Of a stretch of DNA of 14,687 bases, positions 6,942-13,064 are shown one piece after another. The stretch lies in NCBI GenBank assembly GCA_041908845.1, contig JAYREN010000068.1:1-14687 (forward strand), in the 5' to 3' direction. Position 1 is the stretch's first letter, and every line of letters begins with the position of its first letter. Origin of the DNA: JAYREN01 sp041908845. GTDB taxonomy: Bacteria > Acidobacteriota > Holophagae > Holophagales > Holophagaceae. The notes under the pieces are model-generated. The model had not been told where the DNA came from. It saw only the letters and a list, made by a program, of their open reading frames with translations, and made no database searches. The position numbers and the translations under genes were made by a program.

Positions 6942-8516
6942 CTAGCTGTGTCCGCCCATGAGCCTGTGGATGATGCGGCTGACGACGAACCAGAGCAGCA
7001 GGCTCATACCCAGCGCGATACAGGCTGCAATGAGGAAGACCTGGTAGAGGGGCACGCTATCCATGAAGCCCGCGGCCTTGCCCGCCAGATAGGCGCCGAT
7101 GCCGAGGCTGAAGAACCAGGCACCCATCATCTGACTGGTGAGGTGCTTGGGAGCCAACCGGGACACATAGCTGAGTCCCACAGGACTGATGCAGAGCTCG
7201 CCGATGGTGTGGAGCAGATAAACCCCCATCAGCCAGCTCATGTTCACCTGGGAGATGGGGTCAGCGGGCGTCGGTCGGGCCAACTTGGCCGCAGGCACCA
7301 GGAGGAAGAAACCCAGGGCCGCGAAGAGCAGGCCCAAGGCGAATTTGACGGGGCTGCTGGGGAATCTCCCTGAGCGCTTGGTCCAGATCCAGACGAAGAC
7401 CGGCCCCAACCCAACAATAAGGAAGGCGTTCACGGTCTGGAACCAGCTGGCGGGAATCTCGAAGCCGAAAAGCACGCGGTTCGTGTATTCCTTGGCAAAG
7501 AGGGTCAGCGTGGAGCCCGCCTGCTGAAACACGAACCAGAAGGAGATGCTGAAGAGCAGCATCATGAACACCACCATCAGGCGGTTCATCTCCTCCTTGG
7601 TGAGCTGGACATGCTCCTCGGTGGCACCCAGGGCCGCAGCGGCCTGCGCTCGGATCTTCACCATGCCCCGATTCACCATCATCTGCACTACGGTCATCAG
7701 CGTACCGGCGGCGACGATCCCGAAGAGCAACTGCGTAGGCCATTTCTCACCGGACACCACAACCCAGGCCAATCCCAGCAGGATGGCGATGAGCGCCGCC
7801 ACAAAGGGAATACTCACGGGCTTGGCTTCGACCACACCCTCAGGCTGGCTCACATCCTTGATGTGCCGGCGACGGAGCACGAAATTCAAAAGGCCCAGCA
7901 GCATGCCGAAGCCCGATACGCCAAAGGCCCAGGACCATCCGGCGGCGGAGTTGAGGCCCATCGAGTTCAGAAATCCATGGAACGTGGGGCTTTCCGCCAT
8001 GAACCCGCAGATAAGCGGCGCAACGGTGGCGCCAATATTGATGCCCATGTATTCAATGGTGAAAGCGCCGTCCCGCCTTGGATCTTCCTTTGTATAGAGG
8101 CGTCCCACTGAGGCACTGATATTGGGCTTGAGCAGACAGGTTCCGATGGCGATCAGCACCAGGCTGGCCACCAGCCCATTCATGCTCTTGATCTGAAGCA
8201 GCAGCTGTCCCGCGGCGATGAACAATCCTCCAATTACGATGGTGCGCTTGGCCCCCAGGAATCGATCCGCGATCTGCCCGCCGTTGATGCTGAACAGGTA
8301 GATGGAGAGCAGGTAGCCACCCAAGAGCCCACCGGCGCGCATCTTGTCGAGCCCCAGCCCCCCCATCGCGACCGGCGCCGTGAGGTAGAGGATCAGCAGG
8401 GCGCGCATGCCGTAGTGGCTGAAACGCTCCCAGGTTTCGGTGAAAATCAGCACCCAGAGTCCAGCGGGATGCTTGAGGGGGGCCGCGTTTGCGTCCACAG
8501 TCTGCGCCTGGTCCAT
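6942..8516 (-). CDS. Proton-dependent di/tripeptide transporter (POT/PTR2 family)
   Basis: A 524-residue multi-pass carrier of about 14 helices. Family motifs are clear: ExxER in helix 1 (FTETWERFSHYG, E27/E30/R31; proton coupling), K130 in CLLKPNISASVGRLY, the PTR2 signature around FTIEYMGINIGA (about 152-163) and E440 in HTIGELCISPVGLSYVSRLAP. A charged insert at about 285-310 splits the two halves of the fold and fits the extra helices of bacterial POTs. The family imports di- and tripeptides with protons across the inner membrane. GGGAG at 8523-8527 lies six bases before the ATG. The gene converges on the DPP-IV/lipoprotein pair, and with PepQ forms a plausible route for X-Pro dipeptides. 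Exact substrate range cannot be told from sequence. Confidence 0.95.
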   Translation of the reverse strand: MDQAQTVDANAAPLKHPAGLWVLIFTETWERFSHYGMRALLILYLTAPVAMGGLGLDKMRAGGLLGGYLLSIYLFSINGGQIADRFLGAKRTIVIGGLFIAAGQLLLQIKSMNGLVASLVLIAIGTCLLKPNISASVGRLYTKEDPRRDGAFTIEYMGINIGATVAPLICGFMAESPTFHGFLNSMGLNSAAGWSWAFGVSGFGMLLGLLNFVLRRRHIKDVSQPEGVVEAKPVSIPFVAALIAILLGLAWVVVSGEKWPTQLLFGIVAAGTLMTVVQMMVNRGMVKIRAQAAAALGATEEHVQLTKEEMNRLMVVFMMLLFSISFWFVFQQAGSTLTLFAKEYTNRVLFGFEIPASWFQTVNAFLIVGLGPVFVWIWTKRSGRFPSSPVKFALGLLFAALGFFLLVPAAKLARPTPADPISQVNMSWLMGVYLLHTIGELCISPVGLSYVSRLAPKHLTSQMMGAWFFSLGIGAYLAGKAAGFMDSVPLYQVFLIAACIALGMSLLLWFVVSRIIHRLMGGHS

Positions 8517-8533
8517 GCGTTACTCCCAAAGGT

Positions 8534-8547
8534 GGATGGATCCATCC
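8534..8547. repeat. Perfect 14-base palindrome upstream of the POT gene
   Basis: GGATGGATCCATCC is identical on both strands and lies 17 bases before the POT start codon, just upstream of its ribosome binding site. With no loop it suits a dimeric repressor site better than an RNA hairpin. No regulator is identified. Confidence 0.4.
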
Positions 8548-8595
8548 TGGGGCATTCGCAGCATGGAGACAATGCGAGACTGCGCCTCTGACCCC

Positions 8596-8646
8596 AATCC
8601 GAGTCTCGACTCAACGCATCTTTGGTGGCCCCACCCGGATTCGAAC
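8596..8646 (-). repeat. Truncated second copy of the tRNA 3' end plus flank (direct repeat copy 1)
   Basis: This 51-base stretch matches 8762-8812 at 47 of 51 positions without gaps. Bases 8623-8646 repeat exactly the last 24 bases of the tRNA (T-loop to CCA); the remainder repeats the DNA just downstream of the tRNA. No D-arm, anticodon arm or 5' acceptor half is attached, so it is a tRNA 3' fragment and not a gene. Confidence 0.85.
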
Positions 8647-8750
8647 ACTCCGTCCCGCCGCGCGTGGGCTGAGCCCGGGCCTGCGGCTTCGCCGCACCGC
8701 TTTGGGACGCATGCGTCCCTGGCGCTGGCCCTTCCTGCGCGCCCCCGCGA
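8647..8750. other. Hairpin-rich non-coding spacer between the two tRNA 3' copies
   Basis: No gene is recognised here. Dyads seen: GGGCT-G-AGCCC at 8667-8677, TGCGGC-TTC-GCCGCA at 8682-8696 and the perfect 16-base palindrome GGGACGCATGCGTCCC at 8704-8719. The density of dyads in about 55 bases suggests a REP-like extragenic element or a degenerate terminator. No T-run follows any of them. Confidence 0.45.
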
Positions 8751-8818
8751 TCCTCGGTCCGAATCCGCGTCTCGACTCAACGTTTCCTTGGTGGCCCCAC
8801 CCGGATTCGAACCGAGGA
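8751..8818. repeat. Inverted repeat between the tRNA T-arm and its downstream flank
   Basis: TCCTCGGTCCGAATCCG at 8751-8767 is complementary to the T-arm region CGGATTCGAACCGAGGA at 8802-8818, with one difference that becomes a G-U pair in RNA. The loop is 34 bases. In a read-through transcript the trailer could pair with the T-arm and compete with correct tRNA folding. Confidence 0.6.
8762..8812 (-). repeat. Direct repeat copy 2, covering the 3' end of the intact tRNA and its flank
   Basis: Partner of 8596-8646 at a distance of 166 bases. The repeated unit begins in the T-loop of the tRNA and runs 27 bases past its CCA end. The layout resembles the attachment-site duplication left by tRNA-targeting integrases, although no integrase is present. 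Confidence 0.85.
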
Positions 8819-8864
8819 CCAAGCGGTTATGAGCCGCCAGCTCTGACCGCTGAGCTATAGGGCC
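8789..8864 (-). tRNA. tRNA-Ile2 (anticodon CAU, lysidine type)
   Basis: A 76-base tRNA with encoded CCA. The acceptor pairs GGCCCTA with TGGGGCC, with discriminator A. The D-arm is TAGCTCAGCGGTCAGAGCT, the anticodon loop CTCATAA has CAT at 8831-8829 (positions 34-36), and the T-loop is TTCGAAT. Anticodon CAT alone would suggest methionine. However, the GGCCC acceptor, the anticodon-stem and variable region AACCGCTTGGTC, and the overall pattern match E. coli ileX/ileY tRNA-Ile2, whose C34 is changed to lysidine by TilS so that it reads AUA. Elongator tRNA-Met starts GGCTACG and initiator tRNA lacks the first acceptor pair, so both fit worse. Confidence 0.85.
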
Positions 8865-8870
8865 GTTTCC

Positions 8871-8900
8871 ATTCTAGCCACAGGTGGTCCGGGTTTTCAG
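8871..8900 (-). promoter_or_regulatory. Probable promoter of the tRNA gene
   Basis: Minus-strand CTGAAA (8900-8895), an 18-base spacer, then TAGAAT (8876-8871). With usual spacing, transcription would begin at or very near 8864, the first base of the mature tRNA. Confidence 0.5.
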
Positions 8901-8960
8901 TGGGTGGCGTGGGGCCAGGGTTCTCGGGGATAATCGGGGCTCACTGCTTAGGAGTCCTCC

Positions 8961-9530
8961 GTGCGCCCTGCCCTCCTCGCTTTGTTTCTGGCTCTGCCCT
9001 TGCTGGCGGGGCCCAAGCCCAAGGTTCAGTTCGTCACCTCCATGGGTTCGTTCACGGTCCAGCTCGAACCGGAGGCGGCTCCCAAGACCGTGGAGAACTT
9101 CCTCAAATACGTTCGCAAGGGCCACTACAACGGCACCATCTTTCATCGCGTGATTCCTTCGTTCATGGTGCAGGGCGGCGGGCATTTGCCGGATCTCACC
9201 AAGAAGCCCACCGAGGCTCCAGTGCCACCCGAGGCAGATATCGCTAAGGCAAAGGGCATGACCAACAAGCGCGGTACCGTGGCCATGGCCCTGCCCGTGG
9301 GTAATCCCTTCGGCGCGACGGCCCAGTTCTTCATCAACGTGAAGGACAATCCCAACCTGAATTTCAAGGCCAAGAACATGACCGATTACGGCTACACGGC
9401 CTTCGGCAAGGTCATCCAGGGCATGGAAGTCATCGACAAGATGAAGGCGGTGAAGACCAAGACGGTGAAGGACATGAAAGATGTGCCTGCCACGGCGATC
9501 CTGATCAAGGAAGCCAAGGAAGTCCAGTAG
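8961..9530 (+). CDS. Exported cyclophilin-type peptidyl-prolyl cis-trans isomerase
   Basis: A 189-residue single-domain cyclophilin of PpiA size. A short signal peptide (about residues 1-17, MRPALLALFLALPLLAG) suggests a periplasmic role in protein folding. Core motifs: GSFTVQLEPEAAPKTVENFL at the start of the fold, FHRVIPSFMVQGGG with catalytic R63 and Q71, and AQFFINV (121-127). As in many bacterial members, the Trp of cyclosporin-sensitive cyclophilins is not seen; the region reads NPNLNFKAKNMTDYGYTAFGKV in two parts. The start is GTG, with TAGGAG six bases upstream. A possible -10 box GATAAT lies at 8929-8934 without a good -35. The stop is only 11 bases from the convergent lolA stop. Confidence 0.93.
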   Translation: MRPALLALFLALPLLAGPKPKVQFVTSMGSFTVQLEPEAAPKTVENFLKYVRKGHYNGTIFHRVIPSFMVQGGGHLPDLTKKPTEAPVPPEADIAKAKGMTNKRGTVAMALPVGNPFGATAQFFINVKDNPNLNFKAKNMTDYGYTAFGKVIQGMEVIDKMKAVKTKTVKDMKDVPATAILIKEAKEVQ

Positions 9531-9541
9531 CTATCCTGCCG

Positions 9542-10123
9542 TCAGCGAAGCTCGATCCAGCGAGTCCCTTCGGGGACTCGCAACTTGTACGTGGCCTCGG
9601 ATTGGGCCGGGGGAATTCGGGGATTCACCAGTTCCAGCACCTGTTTGGCGCCCGTGGCATCGGTCCAGATGACCCGATGAAGAAAGGTACTCTTGCCTTC
9701 CAGTTCTACCATGGGCAACCCAGAGCGGCGCGGCTCCAGCACCACAGCGCCAGAGGCCTGCACTTTGGCTCGATAGACGGAATCCAGGGCACGGGGGTTC
9801 AGGAAGACATTGAGCAGCGGCATATCCGAGGCCGCACGGCGAAGGTCCAAACGCTGGGCCGTGCGCACCGAGGGGTCGTACTGGACCAGGCTCTTTCCAT
9901 CGGAAACGATGACTAGGCCTCCCGTGTAGGCTACGCGGATCTTGCCGCCCTTCGAGAGTTGAAGGTGCCCTTCCTTGCGGAGCTTTCCGAAAACTGCGCT
10001 CTCGGATTCCTGCACGAAGGTGCATTCCAACCCTGTCAGATCTGGCAGTGATTTCCACCATGCGGGCAAGCCCTGAGCAAACAGGACGGCTCCGCCAAGG
10101 GCCAGGAGAAGGGGCCATCGCAA
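9542..10123 (-). CDS. LolA-like outer-membrane lipoprotein carrier protein, TTG start
   Basis: A 193-residue protein with an N-terminal signal segment (MRWPLLLALGGAVLFAQG). It then follows the LolA pattern: an early FVQESESAVFGKLRKEGHL strand pair, a GGKIRVAYTGGLVIVSDGKSL stretch in two parts, YDPSVRTAQRLDLRR and LLNVFLNP. LolA ferries lipoproteins through the periplasm to LolB or the outer membrane. I place the start at TTG 10123 because the signal peptide begins there, GGAG lies eight bases upstream, and the mglA stop is only four bases before it. An ATG at 10174 in the same frame would overlap mglA by 47 bases, lacks a binding site and would bury the signal peptide. No LolB is visible. Other periplasmic LolA-fold proteins remain possible. 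Confidence 0.8.
   Translation of the reverse strand: MRWPLLLALGGAVLFAQGLPAWWKSLPDLTGLECTFVQESESAVFGKLRKEGHLQLSKGGKIRVAYTGGLVIVSDGKSLVQYDPSVRTAQRLDLRRAASDMPLLNVFLNPRALDSVYRAKVQASGAVVLEPRRSGLPMVELEGKSTFLHRVIWTDATGAKQVLELVNPRIPPAQSEATYKLRVPEGTRWIELR
9560..9581. terminator. UUCG tetraloop hairpin inside the 3' end of lolA, downstream of the cyclophilin gene
   Basis: GCGAGTCCC and GGGACTCGC form a 9-bp stem closed by C(TTCG)G on the plus strand, the most stable RNA tetraloop arrangement. It begins 29 bases after the cyclophilin stop and lies in lolA codons. There is no T-run, so it is more likely an mRNA end-protector or a weak terminator than a classical one. Confidence 0.45.
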
Positions 10124-10127
10124 GGAT

Positions 10128-11336
10128 TCAGCTCCGCTTGAGTTCGACGCTGAACTTGGTGATAGCGCCCGCACTAGGCGAATTCTTTTTGAGCATGCCT
10201 TCGGTCACCACGTGGCCGCTCTGCCGCACCTGCACAATGATCTCTAGATCATGCCCATCAAGGTTGACGGGGAGATCCAGCTTGAGGACCGAAGGCGTCC
10301 CGCCGCCATGGGACAAGTCACTGCGCACCGGGGCCAAGGATGGCTTGAGCCCAGGTACGGCCAGAGGCCTAGGTTTGGCTGCCATGGGAGGAGCCAGGGT
10401 CACCAGTTTGGGTGCCACAGGTTTTAGGGGCGAAAGGCCGCGGACTGGCGAAACCGAAGGTAAGGCCGGCTTCGGGGATGCCGGGGCCGGTCGAAGCGGT
10501 GGAGGCACCCGGGGCGAAGCAGGAACTGGGAGCTGGGGCCGGGGCGCTGCAGGCGGGGGGACAAAGGCTTCATCTCCAAGCAACTCGCCCACGGAAGGCA
10601 GATCCGAAAGGGTGAGCACCTCGGGATGACTGGTCGGCGGCACTGGCGGCGGTGTTGCATGTACTTCCTGAGCAGGAGCCGAAATCGCCGCAGGTGCGGG
10701 AACGGGTGCGGTCGACGCAGCAGGAGCCTCCTCCTTATCGGTGTCCGCGAAGTGGTGCACCTTGATATGGCCCAGGGCAAGCTTCGTGATACCTCGCAGG
10801 GTCTCGAAGACGCCCATGCCATCCGAAGCGACACTCTGGAAGCTGGGCAGCCTGCGCGGATTGAGTTCCGACTCCATCTGCTCAATGGGCACGACATTCT
10901 TCAGATCCCGTTTGTTCCACTGGAAGATCATGGGTATCTGCCGGACGTCCAGCCCCAATTCCCGAAGGTTGTCATCCAGGTTCTGCAGGCTTTCCTTGTT
11001 GGCATCCAGCATGGGCATCTGGCTGTCGGCCACGAAGACGATGCCGTCCACGCCCTTGAGCACCAGCTTTCGGGTTGAGTTGTAGAACACCTGGCCAGGC
11101 ACGGTGTAGAGCTGCAGTTTGGTCTTGAACCCCCCGACCACGCCGACATCCAGAGGTAGGAGATCGAAGAAAAGAGTGCGGTCCGTCTCGGTGTTCAGCG
11201 AGACCATCTCGCCCCTGGCCTTCTGGGAAGTCTTGCCGTAAATGGTGTTGAGATTGGTCGTCTTGCCACACAGGCCGGGGCCGTAGTAGACAATCTTCGC
11301 CGTCATTTGGCGAGTGGCGTGGTTGAAAAACACCAT
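10128..11336 (-). CDS. mglA: MglA-type polarity GTPase with long C-terminal extension
   Basis: A 402-residue protein. Residues 1-195 align by eye with Myxococcus MglA: P-loop GPGLCGKTT (19-27), STETDRTLFFD-like switch I (NTETDRTLFFDLLPL, 48-62), switch II TVPGQVFYNSTRKLVLKGVDG in two parts (78-98), VADSQ (102-106) and NKRD (141-144). MglA sets cell polarity for motility and is GTP-regulated. Normal MglA ends near 195 residues; here a Pro/Ala-rich linker (about 200-345) joins a compact C-terminal segment (about 348-402) with beta-strand character, which I do not recognise. MglB, the usual GTPase-activating partner, is not next to it. It lies 78 bases after bcp and four bases before lolA. A weak -10 box TACACT at 11367-11362 could give it its own promoter. 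Confidence 0.9.
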   Translation of the reverse strand: MVFFNHATRQMTAKIVYYGPGLCGKTTNLNTIYGKTSQKARGEMVSLNTETDRTLFFDLLPLDVGVVGGFKTKLQLYTVPGQVFYNSTRKLVLKGVDGIVFVADSQMPMLDANKESLQNLDDNLRELGLDVRQIPMIFQWNKRDLKNVVPIEQMESELNPRRLPSFQSVASDGMGVFETLRGITKLALGHIKVHHFADTDKEEAPAASTAPVPAPAAISAPAQEVHATPPPVPPTSHPEVLTLSDLPSVGELLGDEAFVPPPAAPRPQLPVPASPRVPPPLRPAPASPKPALPSVSPVRGLSPLKPVAPKLVTLAPPMAAKPRPLAVPGLKPSLAPVRSDLSHGGGTPSVLKLDLPVNLDGHDLEIIVQVRQSGHVVTEGMLKKNSPSAGAITKFSVELKRS

Positions 11337-11414
11337 GCGTAAATTCCCCGGATGTCACGGAAGTGTAGCGCGAAGCTTCCTGCGGCTCCAGTGCTGATCT
11401 TCGGTATTTTCCAA

Positions 11415-11927
11415 TCAGCCCAGCCCCTTGAGCACCTCCAGGACTTGCCGATCGTGGCCTTTGGTGTCGATCTCCCGCAGGATGCGCCGGATCACCCCCT
11501 GCTTGTCGATGATGAAGGTGACTCGCTTGGCCATCCCCACCACAGGTATCTTCACTCCGTAAGCCTCGATCAAGGTCCGCTTCGGGTCCGCCAGCAGCGA
11601 AAAGGGCAGGGAGAATTTCTTGGAGAAGGCGAGATGGCTGTCCGCGTCATCGGCACTGACCCCCAGGATCACGGCCCCGGCTGCCTGGATCGCGGCGAAG
11701 CCATCTCGAAGAGAGCAAGCCTGGGCTGTGCATCCGGGAGTGTCATCTTTGGGATAGAAATAGAGCACAATGTTTGCCTTGCCCGCGAAATCAGTGAGGC
11801 GCACGGTTTTTCCGCTTTGGTCCTGGGCCTCGAAATAGGGCGCCTTGGCCCCTTCCGTCAGGTCCGCAGCCTGGGAATAGCCTGTCACGGAAAGGATTCC
11901 TGCGATGAGGGCACGACGAATGGACAT
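11415..11927 (-). CDS. bcp: Exported Bcp/PrxQ-type peroxiredoxin
   Basis: A 170-residue thiol peroxidase. Family motifs are YFYPKDDTPGCTAQACSLRD, with peroxidatic C66 and resolving C71 five residues on (the E. coli BCP arrangement), and GVSADDADSHLAFSKKF and LPFSLLADP downstream. It reduces hydrogen and organic peroxides using thioredoxin-like donors. Unlike the usual cytoplasmic Bcp, it begins with a signal peptide (MSIRRALIAGILSVTGYSQA, cleavage near residue 20), so it is predicted to work in the periplasm. The start at 11927 is fixed by GGAGG four bases upstream; the frame stays open further up but the signal peptide starts here. It is divergent from leuB across 78 bases and may lead the mglA-lolA group. 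Confidence 0.92.
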   Translation of the reverse strand: MSIRRALIAGILSVTGYSQAADLTEGAKAPYFEAQDQSGKTVRLTDFAGKANIVLYFYPKDDTPGCTAQACSLRDGFAAIQAAGAVILGVSADDADSHLAFSKKFSLPFSLLADPKRTLIEAYGVKIPVVGMAKRVTFIIDKQGVIRRILREIDTKGHDRQVLEVLKGLG

Positions 11928-11963
11928 GGGGCCTCCAGATTCTGTTGAAATGACGGAAAGCGT

Positions 11964-11976
11964 GCCCAGCCTGGGC
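11964..11976. repeat. Inverted repeat in the bcp/leuB divergent region
   Basis: GCCCAG-C-CTGGGC, a perfect 6+6 dyad midway between the divergent bcp and leuB starts. Its position suits an operator acting on both promoters, but no convincing -35/-10 pair could be placed and the dyad may be chance in GC-rich DNA. Confidence 0.3.
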
Positions 11977-12005
11977 CGTGCCAATGGGATGAGGCGGAAT
12001 AGAGG

Positions 12006-13064
12006 ATGTTACAGATCGCGATAATTCCTGGGGATGGCATCGGTCCCGAAGTCATGGCTCAGGCGCTGCCCTTCCTGGTGTGGGCCCGGTCCCGGGGCCT
12101 TGCCCTGGGCTGGAGTGTCTATCCCTATGGCGCCGAGCGGTTTCTGACAGAAGGCCACACTCTTCTCGACGAGGAATTTGCCCACCTGCGGGACGCCCAC
12201 GACGCCATCCTTTTCGGCGCAATCGGCGATCCGCGGGTTCCCAGCGGCAAGCACGCCGAAGAAATTCTGCTCCGACTGCGGCGAGATCTTCGTCTGGGTG
12301 TGAACCACCGTCCCTGCTACCCGATGCTGGACCGCCTGGTCCCGCTGAAGCAGGTGGAAGCCTCAGAGATCCGTATCGACGTGCTCCGCGAAAACACCGA
12401 AGGCCCCTATTGCCTGCGTGGCGAAACGGGCTTCGGGCGAGCTGTCGACTTCGCCATCCACACCGAGGAAGCCGTGACGATTCTCCTTCGGGAGGCCTTC
12501 GAGTGCGCCGCCAGCCGCAAGTGCAGTCTTCACTTGGCCCACAAGGCCAATGTGCTGAAACACGGTCATGGCCTCTGGATGCAGGTCTACGAACGCCTAA
12601 GAGCCGAATACCCGAGTGTGCAGACCCACAGCATCCACGCCGATGCACTCCTTTGTGCCCTGGCCCAGGATCCTCGGCCCTTCGGGGTGATCGCAGCGGA
12701 TAATTTCATCGGCGACCTGGTGAGTGATCTCCTCGCAGCCTTCCAGGGCGGGATGGGCCTGGCCGCTTCAGCCTCGTACAACCCACACCCCGAGTTTCGA
12801 TGCAGGGCTCTCTATGAACCCGTGCATGGCTCTGCTCCAAATCTGGCTGGTCGGGATGTGGCAAACCCCTCAGGGATGATCCTCAGCACGGCCATGCTCT
12901 TCCGACGAGTCGGATGGGAGGCCGAGGCTCAGCACGTCGAGAACGCGGTCGGCAAAGTGCTGGAAAGTGGCATGAGCACCCAGGATCTGGGAGGACAATT
13001 TACCTGCCGCCAGATGGGGAAGGCCATTCTGGAGGCCCTCCCCAAAGCACCCGAGTCCATCTAG
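12006..13064 (+). CDS. leuB: 3-isopropylmalate dehydrogenase (actinobacterial-type LeuB)
   Basis: A 352-residue cytoplasmic dehydrogenase that oxidises and decarboxylates 3-isopropylmalate with NAD in leucine synthesis. Seen: nucleotide/substrate motif IIPGDGIGPEV (6-16), substrate arginines R92, R102 and R128, Y135 in RENTEGPY, K180 in AHKANVLK, and metal aspartates D213, D237 and D241 (HADALL, NFIGDLVSDLLAA). EPVHGSAPNLAG (271-282) is the family signature. ILFGAIGDPRVPSG and RENTEGPY resemble the Streptomyces-type LeuB more than the proteobacterial form, which has a different RE-T-GG motif. Homoisocitrate or tartrate dehydrogenase is a less likely alternative. A loose GAGGCGG lies about nine bases before the ATG. 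No leuA, leuC or leuD is adjacent. Its stop overlaps the lexA stop. Confidence 0.85.
   Translation: MLQIAIIPGDGIGPEVMAQALPFLVWARSRGLALGWSVYPYGAERFLTEGHTLLDEEFAHLRDAHDAILFGAIGDPRVPSGKHAEEILLRLRRDLRLGVNHRPCYPMLDRLVPLKQVEASEIRIDVLRENTEGPYCLRGETGFGRAVDFAIHTEEAVTILLREAFECAASRKCSLHLAHKANVLKHGHGLWMQVYERLRAEYPSVQTHSIHADALLCALAQDPRPFGVIAADNFIGDLVSDLLAAFQGGMGLAASASYNPHPEFRCRALYEPVHGSAPNLAGRDVANPSGMILSTAMLFRRVGWEAEAQHVENAVGKVLESGMSTQDLGGQFTCRQMGKAILEALPKAPESI

Noticed and set aside
8440..8860. Short plus-strand open frames over the repeat and tRNA region
   Set aside because: They run through the tRNA and both repeats, and similar translated pieces in them come from the DNA repeat, not from a protein family.
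8596..8864. Possible CRISPR-like array from the repeated 51-base units
   Set aside because: There are only two copies, one inside a tRNA, with a 115-base gap and no cas genes.
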